A DNA stretch of 64,000 bases from an uncultured Eubacteriales bacterium (lineage in GTDB: Bacteria > Bacillota > Clostridia > Christensenellales > Aristaeellaceae): the NCBI GenBank assembly GCA_902790175.1, contig CADAQZ010000013.1, forward strand, positions 53,615-117,614, given 5' to 3'. Within the stretch, counting starts at the first letter, position 1. Every line of letters starts with the position of its first letter. Below, in pieces: positions 40,746 through 49,526 of this stretch. Below the pieces are notes generated by a model, which was not told the DNA's origin, did no database searches, and saw only the letters and a program-made list of their open reading frames with translations. The translations under genes were made by a program, and so were the position numbers.

Positions 40746-40781
40746 AAAAACGGGGGCTGTCGCCATCAGCGACAGCCCCCG
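40746..40781 (-). terminator. Intrinsic terminator of the GH9 gene
   Basis: Arms CGGGGGCTGTCGC and GCGACAGCCCCCG (13 bp) enclose a 5-nt loop. The T5 tract is on the minus strand, so it suits the cellulase gene; on the plus strand it lacks a T-run. Confidence 0.75.
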
Positions 40782-40793
40782 TCGTATGTTCGT

Positions 40794-42518
40794 TTACTTC
40801 CTGATCCCCGCCAGCAGCAGGATCAGCGGACTGTTCCAGTAGACGCAGATCTCGTTGGTAGAGTAGCTCTGGTTGTTGTCGATGTAGCACTTGGCCGGGG
40901 CCTTGCCCTTCAGCACGCTCATGGCGGTGGGGTCGTGCAGGCCGTTGTCCGGCCCGCCGACCAGCATGCCGGGCATGGCGTGGTGCTTGGCCGCGGACGG
41001 GCGGTGGTGCGGGTGCTCCGGGCACTTCGTGCCGAAGCCGGTGACGAAGCAGTAGCCCGTGGCGTTGCGGCCCAGCAGGTAGTCCAGCGAATTCTGGGCG
41101 CGGGCGCGCAGGCTCTCGTCGCCGAGGATGTCTGCCGCCAGCGCCAGCAGCGCGCCGGTGTTCGCGATGCCCATGTTGGAGCCCCACTCGTAGTCCATCG
41201 CGCGGTCCGCGCCGTAGGGGTTGGCCTCGATCAGCGCCAGCGCGTCGCGCAGCGTCGCTTCGAGCTCGCCCTTGGCCGACTGGCGCAGCGCATCGCCCTC
41301 GTCGAGGCTCGCGTCAGTCAGCACGGCGAGGATGCCGTAGGTGCCCACGTCCTGCCAGCCCATGCCGCGGCGCGTGCCGCCCGTGGGCATGAACTCGGCG
41401 GCAGCTTCGCGGTACTCGGCCTTGCCGGTGGCCTTGGCGAGCTCCGCCGCGGCCCAGAAGTACTCGTCCGCGTCGCAGTCGTCCCCGTACTCGCCGGTCG
41501 AGACGCCGAACGGGTTTTTGAAGCCGGGATCGCCGCGGTGCGCGTCGAGGTAGCCCCAGGCGCGCTCGGCGGCCTCCAGGTAGCGCGCGGCGTCCTCGGG
41601 CCACTGTTCGACGTACAGGCGCGAGGCCATCGCCATCACGGCGGCGAAGTCGCCGGTAGCGGTGTTGGACACGGGGCTGACGATCCACTCGCCGCGCTCC
41701 TTTTCGGGCATCAGGAAGCCCGGGAAGCCGGCGCCGGTGACCTTGTGGTACACGCCGCCGTCCGCGGCCTGCATCTTCAGCATCCAGTCCAGCTCGAACT
41801 TCGTCTCCTGCAACAGGTCGTCCACGCCGTCGCCGCTCTCGGGGATGCCGATGTCGTCGGCGCGCATGCCGCACCGTTCGTAGGCCAGCAGCAGGTCGGC
41901 CACGGTCTTGGCCCCGGACACCACGTAGCGGCCGTAGTCGCCGGCGTCGTGCCAGCCGCCCGAGACGTCGATCTTCTCGTCGGTGCCGTAGATGGTGGCC
42001 AGGTCCGCGTGGCACTCGGGGTGCGCGTAGCGCCCGGCGTGTTCCTCGTCCAGCACCACGCCGCAGCGCTGCAAATACAGCATCTTCACCGACGCGCGGA
42101 ACAGCTCGCCGTACACGTCCTCGCCCACGGCGAAATCCGGCGAGGTGAGGCCCTCCGCCTCCACGCGATAGCGGCCGGGGGCGTCGAGGGCGGTGAAGTC
42201 CGCCACGCGGTTCACCTCGCCCGCACCGGGGTTGTCGACGGGCGCGGACAGCGCGCCCTCGAAGGCGGTCTCGCCGGTCTCGGCGTTCACGACGCAAAAG
42301 GTCTCGGCGGCGTCGGCGTCGGGGAACACGGCGGTCTTGATCGCCCCGGGCAGAAAGCCGATCTGGTTGACGCGGATGTCGATGGCGCGGTTCTCCTCGT
42401 TCACGGAAATCATCTCCTCTTGTTCGGCGAAGGCCCCTGCCGGCATGGCGACGGCCAGCGCCAGCGCGAGAATGAGGCCGGTCAGGGTGCGGAAAAGGGC
42501 GGGCTTTTGGGCTTTCAT
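40794..42518 (-). CDS. Secreted glycoside hydrolase family 9 (endoglucanase-like)
   Basis: This 574-residue secreted enzyme probably cleaves beta-1,4-glucan by inversion. A signal peptide (about 1-31, ending AGAFA) is followed by an Ig-like CelD-N domain (about 45-135) and the GH9 catalytic domain. The catalytic base Asp lies in GGWHDAGDYGRYVV and the acid Glu in YSTNEICVYWNSPL. CPEHPHHRPS is the conserved His-rich substrate loop. No dockerin, cellulose-binding module or sortase motif is present, so it is likely free. ATG 42518 follows AAAGGAGC. It is a lone gene; plant or algal glucan use fits the nearby sugar importer only loosely. Confidence 0.9.
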   Translation of the reverse strand: MKAQKPALFRTLTGLILALALAVAMPAGAFAEQEEMISVNEENRAIDIRVNQIGFLPGAIKTAVFPDADAAETFCVVNAETGETAFEGALSAPVDNPGAGEVNRVADFTALDAPGRYRVEAEGLTSPDFAVGEDVYGELFRASVKMLYLQRCGVVLDEEHAGRYAHPECHADLATIYGTDEKIDVSGGWHDAGDYGRYVVSGAKTVADLLLAYERCGMRADDIGIPESGDGVDDLLQETKFELDWMLKMQAADGGVYHKVTGAGFPGFLMPEKERGEWIVSPVSNTATGDFAAVMAMASRLYVEQWPEDAARYLEAAERAWGYLDAHRGDPGFKNPFGVSTGEYGDDCDADEYFWAAAELAKATGKAEYREAAAEFMPTGGTRRGMGWQDVGTYGILAVLTDASLDEGDALRQSAKGELEATLRDALALIEANPYGADRAMDYEWGSNMGIANTGALLALAADILGDESLRARAQNSLDYLLGRNATGYCFVTGFGTKCPEHPHHRPSAAKHHAMPGMLVGGPDNGLHDPTAMSVLKGKAPAKCYIDNNQSYSTNEICVYWNSPLILLLAGIRK

Positions 42519-42615
42519 GGCGAACAGCTCCTTTCATGGAAAGTATATCACATCGCCCGCCGCGTGTCTACGGATGCGAGACGCAGTTTTTTCATTATTA
42601 TGTTTCCATAAACTC

Positions 42616-42644
42616 TTTTCAAAGTGGAAAATATATGGTATAAT
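42616..42644 (+). promoter_or_regulatory. Promoter of the EAL gene
   Basis: TTTTCA (42616-42621), a 17 bp spacer and TATAAT (42639-42644) lie 92 bp before the EAL gene start. The -35 is weak. Confidence 0.55.
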
Positions 42645-42735
42645 TACATTGTATGGTGAGATAGTATCGGAATCTGTGGCAATCCGGCGGTTACGTGTCA
42701 TTTTCAGACGTTTACAGCATAAGGTGGTATTCCAA

Positions 42736-44646
42736 ATGGGCCGTTTCGTGTATGCTTCCAACTATTCCCCGACGGGGGATCTGGTGGTCGTGGCGGTGTG
42801 CGTCGTCATGCTCATACTGATGCTGTTTTCGTATGTGAGGCGCACGCGCAGCTTCAAGATCTTCCTGGGCATCATCAGCCTGGTGATCCTCGCGGCCAAC
42901 ACCGACGTGGCCTTCAACATGTTGGCCGCCCGGGGCAGGACGGAGCTGCTGCCCACGGTGCAGGTGTTGCGCTGTGTCTACCACGCGCTCCTGTTCTGCA
43001 TATTCGTCCTGTTTACGATCTACATCGCCGAAGTCACGCGCCTGTCGAAGGAGAAGAAGCGGCTGGCGGCGCTCGTCGCGACCGGCATCTGCCTGATCGT
43101 GATCGCGGTGGACGTCAGGGACACGGCGCTCGGCGTCAACATGACGCTGACGGACGAGGGCCTGGTGTTCCGGGGCCGCGGCGTGTTCTTCTACGGCTAC
43201 CTGGCCTTTGTCGCGATGCTGATCTCGCTGCTGGCGATGGTGGGCAAGCGGCTGTACCGGCGCGTGATGCTGGGCTTCTACGGCACGATCGCCATGTCTT
43301 TTGTAATCCTGCTGGTGCAGCGGCTGTTCGGCCAGTCCTCGTTCACGGTGGCCACGTTCCTGTTCCCGGTCATCGGCATGTTCTACATCATGCACGCCAC
43401 GCCCTTTGACGCCACGCTGGGCGCGCTGGACGCCCGGGCGATGGAGGACCTGGTGCACTTCAACTACGAGCACGGGCGGGAATTCCGCTTCCTGAGCCTC
43501 TACCTGCGCGCCTTCGACGAGGAGGGCAAGAAGATCCCCGAGGCGCTGCGGGCCACCATCCGCCGCTTCACCACCGAGTTCTTCAAGGGCGCGCTGCTGT
43601 TCCAGGTGGGCAAGGGCCACATGATCCTGATCAGCGAAGAGCGCCGCAACCCGGGCTATGACAACCGGCTCAAGCAGTTCCTCTCCGCCTTCAACGACGC
43701 CTACCGGCGCTACCAGCTGGACTACAAGATGGTCATCGGGCGCTCCATCGAAGAGGTGAGCCGCAAGAACGAGTACGCCTCCTTCATCCGGGGCATCCAC
43801 CGCAACATGGAGGACAACACGATCCACTGGATCGCCACGCAGGACGTCAAGGACTTCAACGTCAGCGAGTACATCCTGCGCGAGCTGGAGGACATCTACC
43901 ACAAAGGCAACCTGAACGACGAGCGCGTGCTGGCCTACTGCCAGCCGGTGTTCAACCTGCAGACCGGCAAGTACGACACGGCCGAGGCCCTGATGCGCCT
44001 GCAGCTGGACCAGACGGGCATGGTGTACCCGGACCAGTTCATTCCGCTGGCGGAGGAGAACGGCTACATCCACGTGCTGACGGAGATCATCCTGAACAAG
44101 ACCTGCCGGGAGATCCGCAGGCTGCTGCAGGAGGGCTTCCAGGTGACCCGCGTGTCGGTGAACGTGTCGGCCAGCGAATTGAAGGACGGCGGCTTCTGCG
44201 ACGATGTGACGCGCATCATCGAGAACAACGACGTCGCCGGCGAGAAGATCGCCATCGAGCTGACCGAGTCGATGACCGACAGCGATTTCTTGCTGATGAA
44301 GGACAAGATCAGCCAGCTGCGCGGCAAGGGCATCAAGTTCTACCTGGACGACTTCGGCACCGGCTATTCCAACCTGGAGCGCATCATGGCGCTGCCGTTC
44401 GACATCATCAAGTTCGACCGGTCGATAGTGCTGGCCTGCGGCGAAAACGAGCGCTCGCACCGCATCGTGCACTCGCTGGCGAACATGCTCTCGGAGCTGG
44501 ACTACTCCGTGCTGTTCGAGGGCGTGGAGGACGAGAACGACGAGACGATGTGCCAGCGCATGTTCGCCTCCTATTTGCAGGGCTACAAGTATTCCAGGCC
44601 CGTGCCCATCGAGCGCCTGAGCGCGTACTTTGAAAAAGCGGCCTGA
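42736..44646 (+). CDS. Membrane EAL-domain c-di-GMP phosphodiesterase
   Basis: This 636-residue protein has about seven N-terminal membrane helices (residues ~10-225), a linker region (~230-380) without a recognisable GGDEF motif, and an EAL domain (~385-630). The EAL domain keeps AEALMRL (the EAL Glu), NVSASELKD, the loop-6 DDFGTGYSNLE and KFDRSIV with metal- and substrate-binding acidic residues. It should therefore hydrolyse c-di-GMP. The end reads QGYKYSRPVP, the usual QGY-x-x-S-x-P element. ATG 42736 follows AAGGTGG; the frame is open upstream across the promoter, which is not coding. Two GGDEF genes follow. Confidence 0.88.
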   Translation: MGRFVYASNYSPTGDLVVVAVCVVMLILMLFSYVRRTRSFKIFLGIISLVILAANTDVAFNMLAARGRTELLPTVQVLRCVYHALLFCIFVLFTIYIAEVTRLSKEKKRLAALVATGICLIVIAVDVRDTALGVNMTLTDEGLVFRGRGVFFYGYLAFVAMLISLLAMVGKRLYRRVMLGFYGTIAMSFVILLVQRLFGQSSFTVATFLFPVIGMFYIMHATPFDATLGALDARAMEDLVHFNYEHGREFRFLSLYLRAFDEEGKKIPEALRATIRRFTTEFFKGALLFQVGKGHMILISEERRNPGYDNRLKQFLSAFNDAYRRYQLDYKMVIGRSIEEVSRKNEYASFIRGIHRNMEDNTIHWIATQDVKDFNVSEYILRELEDIYHKGNLNDERVLAYCQPVFNLQTGKYDTAEALMRLQLDQTGMVYPDQFIPLAEENGYIHVLTEIILNKTCREIRRLLQEGFQVTRVSVNVSASELKDGGFCDDVTRIIENNDVAGEKIAIELTESMTDSDFLLMKDKISQLRGKGIKFYLDDFGTGYSNLERIMALPFDIIKFDRSIVLACGENERSHRIVHSLANMLSELDYSVLFEGVEDENDETMCQRMFASYLQGYKYSRPVPIERLSAYFEKAA

Positions 44647-44676
44647 TTCTTTGCACGAACTCAATCATACGCCCAG

Positions 44677-44705
44677 TGGACAAAATTTCCGCGCGGGGTT
44701 ATACT
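44677..44705 (+). promoter_or_regulatory. Promoter of the first GGDEF gene
   Basis: TGGACA (44677-44682), a 17 bp spacer and TATACT (44700-44705). It lies inside the upstream open frame, which fixes the true start downstream. Confidence 0.6.
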
Positions 44706-44789
44706 ATCAAACGACTGTTGGGGGAGGCGGCGCCCTTTGGGCCCGCAAAGATGGCGTTCATGGGGGGACGCCGAAAGGGGAGTATACCT

Positions 44790-46151
44790 GTGACTTTAAA
44801 CAAAGCGCATTTTCACAAGAAGAGTGTATCGGTGCGCAGGCTCAACTACCTGATGGAGATCATCACGCTGGTGATCTCGGTGCTTTTGCTCTTTGCGACC
44901 GTGCGGGCGCACAGCGGCTACAACGCGATGCGCCGGCACACCGACGAGTACATCAACTGGCAGCGCGAAGCCTTCGAGCTGCAGCGCGCCTCGGACTACC
45001 TGACCGAGCAGGTGCGCTGCTTCGCGCAGACCGGCAAGCGGGAATACCTGGACAACTACTTCGAGGAGGCCAAGGTGTCCCGCCATCGCGACAAGGCGCT
45101 GGAGAGCGTGCGCCAGTTCATGGGCGAGACCGAGGCCTACACCGCCCTGGTGGCGGCGATGAACGAGTCGGTGGCGCTGATGGACCGCGAGTACTACTCC
45201 ATGCGGCTGACCATCGCCGCCAAGGGGTATGACATCTCCGAGTTCCCGGAGGAGGTCCAGCAGACCGAGCTCACCGAGGAGGACGCGCTGCTTTCACCCG
45301 AGATGCAGGCGGAACGGGCGCGGGAGATGGTTTTCGACGACATGTACCACATGAAGAAGGAGGCCATCACCGAGAACTCCAGCGAGTGCCTGCTGGAGCT
45401 GGCGTCCGAGATCGACGCGCGCCAGGAGCAGACGGAGGATGAGCTGAACAACATCCTCAACCGCCAGCGCTTCCTGATCATGGTGGCGATCCTGGTGTCG
45501 GGCCTGACGATGATACTGACGCTATTGCTGGTGATCAGCCCGCTGCTGCGCGCGGTGGTGTACATCCGCGACGACGAGCCCATCCCCGTGAAGGGCTCCT
45601 ACGAATTCCAGTTCCTGGCCAGGACCTACAACCTGATGTACGAGGCCAACCGGGAGCAGAAGGAGCAGCTGGCCTTCGACGCCACGCACGACAGCCTCAC
45701 CGGCATCTACAACCGCTCGGGCTACGATTTCTTCCTGAAGAACGCCGACTGGACGACCTCCGCGCTGGTGCTGTTCGACGTGGACAAGTTCAAGCAGGTG
45801 AACGACAACTTCGGCCACGAGACGGGCGACAAGGTGCTGGCCCGCGTGGCGGAGATCCTGAAGGGGAGCTTCCGTTCGCAGGACTACGTGTGCCGCATCG
45901 GCGGCGACGAGTTCGCCGTGATCATGGTGCACGCGACCAACGCGCCGCGCGAGCTGCTGCACAGCAAGGTGGAGCGCATCAACCAGCTGCTCAAAAACCC
46001 GGGCGGCGACATGCCCGCCGTGCACGTCAGCTGCGGCGCGGCCTACGGCACGGGCGACGACGACGTGGAGGAGACCTTCCGCCAGGCGGACGCCGCGCTC
46101 TACCGCATCAAGAGCGCCGGCGGCTGCGGCTGCGAGGTCTGCCCCGAGTAG
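44790..46151 (+). CDS. Membrane diguanylate cyclase with I-site
   Basis: The 453-residue protein has two membrane helices (about 18-38 and 230-252) around an extracytoplasmic helical sensor domain. A short HAMP-like linker and a GGDEF domain (~295-450) follow. The active site reads RIGGDEF, and the inhibitory RxxD site lies five residues before it (RSQD), so product inhibition is expected. VDKFKQVNDNFGHETGD is the usual substrate and metal site. The start is GTG 44790, seven bases after AAGGGGAG; earlier in-frame starts overlap the promoter. It probably makes c-di-GMP in response to an external signal. Confidence 0.87.
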   Translation: MTLNKAHFHKKSVSVRRLNYLMEIITLVISVLLLFATVRAHSGYNAMRRHTDEYINWQREAFELQRASDYLTEQVRCFAQTGKREYLDNYFEEAKVSRHRDKALESVRQFMGETEAYTALVAAMNESVALMDREYYSMRLTIAAKGYDISEFPEEVQQTELTEEDALLSPEMQAERAREMVFDDMYHMKKEAITENSSECLLELASEIDARQEQTEDELNNILNRQRFLIMVAILVSGLTMILTLLLVISPLLRAVVYIRDDEPIPVKGSYEFQFLARTYNLMYEANREQKEQLAFDATHDSLTGIYNRSGYDFFLKNADWTTSALVLFDVDKFKQVNDNFGHETGDKVLARVAEILKGSFRSQDYVCRIGGDEFAVIMVHATNAPRELLHSKVERINQLLKNPGGDMPAVHVSCGAAYGTGDDDVEETFRQADAALYRIKSAGGCGCEVCPE

Positions 46152-46197
46152 AAAACGGGAATAACGCGGGATAATCTACGATAAGGTGGAGAAAACG

Positions 46198-47565
46198 ATG
46201 AAGAAGGATGCCGAGCGCCGCAAGGTCGGAGGCGTGTCCGCGAACGCGCTGGTCATGCCCATCGTCGTGACGCTTGCCGTACTGCACATCGTCATCATCA
46301 GCGTGATCATGATGATCAGTCAGTCCAGCGCAAGCCTCTCGGGCATCATGCGGGACGCGGGGACCCAGACTCAGGAGGCTACCAGCCTGCTGGCGGGCTC
46401 CAGCCTGCTGTCGGAGACCTCCAGCAACTACGTGCTGATGCCCACCACCGAGCAGGGCGAGGTGAACGTGAACCCGCTGATGTCCTACGCGCAGGAGCTG
46501 AGCGTGGACCGCAGGCCCGGCGACGTGCTGGCGCGCTTCGAGACCTACGACATCCCGGAGGAGGCCCTGGCGCTCATCCGCGAGGCCGCGGCCAGCGCCG
46601 AGGCCATGATGGACGCGCAGCTGCACGCCATTGAGCTGATGCGCTCGGTGTATCCACTGCCGGAGGCGGGCCCGCTCTCGGCCATTCCGCGCGTGGAGCT
46701 GACGGAGGCCGAGAAGGCCATGACCGACGCGGAGAAGACGGCGGCGGCGCGCGTGCTGGTGCTGGGCTCGGTGTACGGCATGAACAAGCAGTCGGTCTCG
46801 CAGAACGTGAACGCCTGCGTGGAGCAGCTGCAGGCGAACTCCGGGCGGCTGTCGGCGATGGCGTCCCGGCGCGTGGGCATGCTGCGCCAGATACTGTGGA
46901 TCGTCACGCTGACCATCGTGGCCATACTGATCGCCACCTTCGCCACGCTCTACTCACAAATATTGCGCCCGCTGGAGCGCTTCGTGCGCCTGATCCCCGA
47001 GGACAGCCCCCTGAACGAAAAGCGCGGCTTCCACGAGGTGCGCATGGTGGCCTCGGCCTACAACGACGTGCTCAATCGCCGCAACGCGCTGGACGACATC
47101 CTGCGCTCGGCGGCGGAGACGGACGCGCTGACGAACCTGCCCAACCGCTATCGCTTCGAGCAGTACATGCTGGAGTGGGAGGAGAAGGACTGCACGGCGG
47201 CGGTGCTGCTGTTTGACGTGAACTACCTGAAGCGGACCAACGACACCGAGGGCCACCTCGCGGGCGACCGGCTGATCCGCGCGGCGGCGGAGTGCATCCG
47301 CGACTGCTTCGGCGACGGGGAGGAGGGCAACTGCTTCCGCTTCGGCGGCGACGAGTTCGCCGCGGTGGTGAAGCACTGCACGCCCGAGAGCCTGCGCTTC
47401 AAGACGCGGCGCTTCGAGGAGATGCAAAAGGAGCGCGACCTGAGCATCGCCATGGGCTACGCCTACACCGAGGACCTCGGCAAGACCAGCCTTCGCGCGC
47501 TGCTGGACGAGGCGGACCGGTACATGTACGCCCAGAAGGCGGCCATCCACGAGCAGGCCCAGTAA
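46198..47565 (+). CDS. Membrane diguanylate cyclase without I-site
   Basis: The 455-residue protein has a membrane helix at about 22-42, an extracytoplasmic helical domain, a second helix at about 225-250 and a GGDEF domain (~300-450). The signature RFGGDEF and FDVNYLKRTNDTEGHLAGD are intact, so activity is expected. In contrast to its neighbour, the position of the RxxD inhibitory site holds EEGN, so it should not be product-inhibited in the usual way. ATG 46198 follows AAGGTGGAG. It is 46 bp after the previous GGDEF gene and probably in the same transcript. Confidence 0.87.
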   Translation: MKKDAERRKVGGVSANALVMPIVVTLAVLHIVIISVIMMISQSSASLSGIMRDAGTQTQEATSLLAGSSLLSETSSNYVLMPTTEQGEVNVNPLMSYAQELSVDRRPGDVLARFETYDIPEEALALIREAAASAEAMMDAQLHAIELMRSVYPLPEAGPLSAIPRVELTEAEKAMTDAEKTAAARVLVLGSVYGMNKQSVSQNVNACVEQLQANSGRLSAMASRRVGMLRQILWIVTLTIVAILIATFATLYSQILRPLERFVRLIPEDSPLNEKRGFHEVRMVASAYNDVLNRRNALDDILRSAAETDALTNLPNRYRFEQYMLEWEEKDCTAAVLLFDVNYLKRTNDTEGHLAGDRLIRAAAECIRDCFGDGEEGNCFRFGGDEFAAVVKHCTPESLRFKTRRFEEMQKERDLSIAMGYAYTEDLGKTSLRALLDEADRYMYAQKAAIHEQAQ

Positions 47566-47582
47566 AGGCCAAAAAAGAAGAT

Positions 47583-47630
47583 CCTTTGACTGCGCCTTGC
47601 GTCAGCAAGGCGCAGTCAGAGGATAATTTT
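47583..47630 (+). terminator. Intrinsic terminator of the c-di-GMP cluster
   Basis: Arms of 18 bp with one mismatch (CTGCGCCTTGC and GCAAGGCGCAG at the core) enclose GTCA and are followed by ATAATTTTTTT. The left edge AAGATCC resembles the ends of the long inverted repeat family, so this may be a reduced member. Confidence 0.75.
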
Positions 47631-47631
47631 T

Positions 47632-48426
47632 TTACCCCAACAATATCCGGTCGTTGGCGAAGGCTTCGCCGCTGGCCTTGGCGAAGGCGTCCATCAGCAT
47701 CTCCACCGTGAGGCGCTTCTTCTCCTCGCCCGCGATGTCGAGGATCACGCGGCCCTCGTTCATCATAATGAGGCGGTTGCCGTACTGGATGGCGTCGCGC
47801 ATGTTGTGGGTCACCATCAGCGTCATCAGGTGGTTTTCCTCCACGATCTGCTTCGACAGCTCCAGCACCTTCGCGGCGGTGCGGGGATCCAGCGCTGCGG
47901 TGTGCTCGTCCAGCAAGAGCAGCTTCGGCTTCCTCAGCGTTGCCATCAAGAGCGTCAGCGCCTGCCGCTGGCCGCCGGAGAGCAGCCCGACCTTCGCGGT
48001 CATGCGGTCCTCCAGGCCCAGCCCCAGCGCCGCCAGCTTGTCGCGGTACGCAGCGCGCTCCTGCCGGGTGATGCCGATCTTCAGCGTGCGCCGCTGCCCA
48101 CGCCGCGCCGCCAGCGCCAGGTTCTCCTCGATCTGCATCGTGGCGGCGGTGCCGTTCATCGGGTCCTGGAACACGCGGCCCAGCAGGTAGGCCCGGCGGT
48201 GCTCCGACAGGCGGGTGATGTCCGCGCCGTCGATGCGGATGCTGCCGCTGTCGATGGGCCAGACGCCCGCGATGGCGTTGAGCATCGTGCTCTTGCCCGC
48301 GCCGTTGCCGCCGATCACGGTCACGAAGTCGCCGTCCTCCAGGCGCAGGTTCACGCCGTCCAGCGCGATCTTTTCATTGACCGTCCGGGGGTTGAAGGTC
48401 TTGCGCACGTCGATCAGTTCAAGCAT
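47632..48426 (-). CDS. ABC transporter ATPase, TrpXYZ-like importer
   Basis: The 264-residue ATPase powers the importer formed with the next two genes. Walker A is GGNGAGKST, the signature LLSGGQRQALTLLMA and Walker B LLLLDEHTAALDP; the His switch is VTHNMRD. DEHTAALDP and the FQDPMNGTA segment are typical of the COG1101 group, which partners COG4120 permeases and COG2984 binding proteins. Those systems include the tryptophan transporter TrpXYZ. ATG 48426 follows GGGAGG and overlaps the permease stop by 8 bp. It is the last gene of a three-gene minus-strand operon. Confidence 0.88.
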   Translation of the reverse strand: MLELIDVRKTFNPRTVNEKIALDGVNLRLEDGDFVTVIGGNGAGKSTMLNAIAGVWPIDSGSIRIDGADITRLSEHRRAYLLGRVFQDPMNGTAATMQIEENLALAARRGQRRTLKIGITRQERAAYRDKLAALGLGLEDRMTAKVGLLSGGQRQALTLLMATLRKPKLLLLDEHTAALDPRTAAKVLELSKQIVEENHLMTLMVTHNMRDAIQYGNRLIMMNEGRVILDIAGEEKKRLTVEMLMDAFAKASGEAFANDRILLG

Positions 48427-49345
48427 GGCTCGCGCCTCCCTTCCCGCCGTGCCGCGCCGCCATCGCGCCCTTCCAGTGGGGGATGGCGAGGAATACGGCC
48501 ACGATCAGCGCGCTCAGCAGCTTCAACAGGTTCGTATTCAGCCCCAGCCAGAGCACGATTTGCAGCACGATGTAGTAGATCACTGCGCCGATGGCCACGC
48601 CCGCCAGCTTCAGCGCGAAGTTGCGGAACAGCCTTCCGAACATCACCTGGCTGATGATCACGGCGGCCAGGCCGATCACGATCGCGCCGCGGCCCATGTT
48701 CACGTCCACGAAGCCCTGGTAGTGCGCCAGCATCGCCGACGAAAGCGCCACAATGCCGTTGGAGATCATCAGGCCCAGGATCTTGGCGACGTTCGTGTTG
48801 ATGCCCTGCGCGCGGCTCATGGCCTCGTTCGCGCCGGTGGCGCGCAGGCTGCTGCCCAGCTCGGTGCCGAAGAACCAGTACAGGCAGGCGATCACCAGCG
48901 CCAGGATCAGAAGCGTGGCGAAGATGGGGTTCTCCAGCCCCAGCGCGCGCACGTTGCGCTGGCTGACGATCAGCGGGTACTTGGTCACGTTGATGCCCTG
49001 GTTGGCCTTGAAATCCATGATGGCGAGGTTGATCGAGTACAGCGAAAGCTGCGTCAGGATGCCGGAGAGGATCGGCGGGATGCCCATGACGGTATGGAAC
49101 ACGCCGGTCACCAGGCCCGCCAGCATGCCGGCGACGATCGCGCACAGCAGCGCCAGCCACACGTTGCAGCCGCCCAGCATCAGCATCACGCACACAGCGC
49201 CGCCGGTGGCCATGCTGCCGTCCACGGTCAGGTCCGCCAGGTCCAGCACCTTGTAGGTGATGTACACCCCGATGGCCATGACGCCCCAGATCAGCCCCTG
49301 GGCCACCGCCCCGGGAAGGGCGTTCAGAAGAGAGGTTATGTTCAA
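48419..49345 (-). CDS. ABC transporter permease, TrpXYZ-like importer
   Basis: This 308-residue membrane protein with about eight to nine helices belongs to the COG4120 permeases, related to the branched-chain amino acid type. The segment ADLTVDGSMATGGAV and GANEAMSRAQGINT are characteristic. The start is a TTG at 49345: the codon follows AGGAGG by 8 bases and the protein then reads LNITSLLNALPG. The open frame runs upstream into a repeat and is not coding there. It is coupled to the ATPase gene by overlap. Confidence 0.87.
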   Translation of the reverse strand: MNITSLLNALPGAVAQGLIWGVMAIGVYITYKVLDLADLTVDGSMATGGAVCVMLMLGGCNVWLALLCAIVAGMLAGLVTGVFHTVMGIPPILSGILTQLSLYSINLAIMDFKANQGINVTKYPLIVSQRNVRALGLENPIFATLLILALVIACLYWFFGTELGSSLRATGANEAMSRAQGINTNVAKILGLMISNGIVALSSAMLAHYQGFVDVNMGRGAIVIGLAAVIISQVMFGRLFRNFALKLAGVAIGAVIYYIVLQIVLWLGLNTNLLKLLSALIVAVFLAIPHWKGAMAARHGGKGGASHA

Positions 49346-49362
49346 GACGGGTTCCTCCTGTC

Positions 49363-49517
49363 GAGAAGAGTGAAGAGTTGAGAGTGGAGAGTGGAGATGG
49401 GGTAAGCGTGGCGTCTGGAATGAACGGCGGCAGTATTCATTGGAAATACCAGGATGAAAACAAATCCCGGAGGGATTTGCTCCAAAACTCCACTCTTCAC
49501 TCTTCACTCTCCACTCT
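49363..49517. repeat. Inverted pair of GAGTGGAGAG-type repeats
   Basis: GAGAAGAGTGAAGAGTTGAG and following units (49363-49398) face their complement CACTCTTCACTCTCCACTCTC (49493-49517) across about 95 bp. The transcript could form a long stem between the binding-protein and permease genes of the operon, which may lower expression of the downstream genes. Confidence 0.65.
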
Positions 49518-49526
49518 CATACACGG

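Noticed and set aside
40935-42611. A 558-codon frame opposite the GH9 gene, and similar long frames opposite dnaK (20807-22921) and the two exporters
   Set aside because: Their products are rich in His, Gln, Arg, Val and Leu in the pattern expected of antisense GC-rich codons, and the sense genes are clear.
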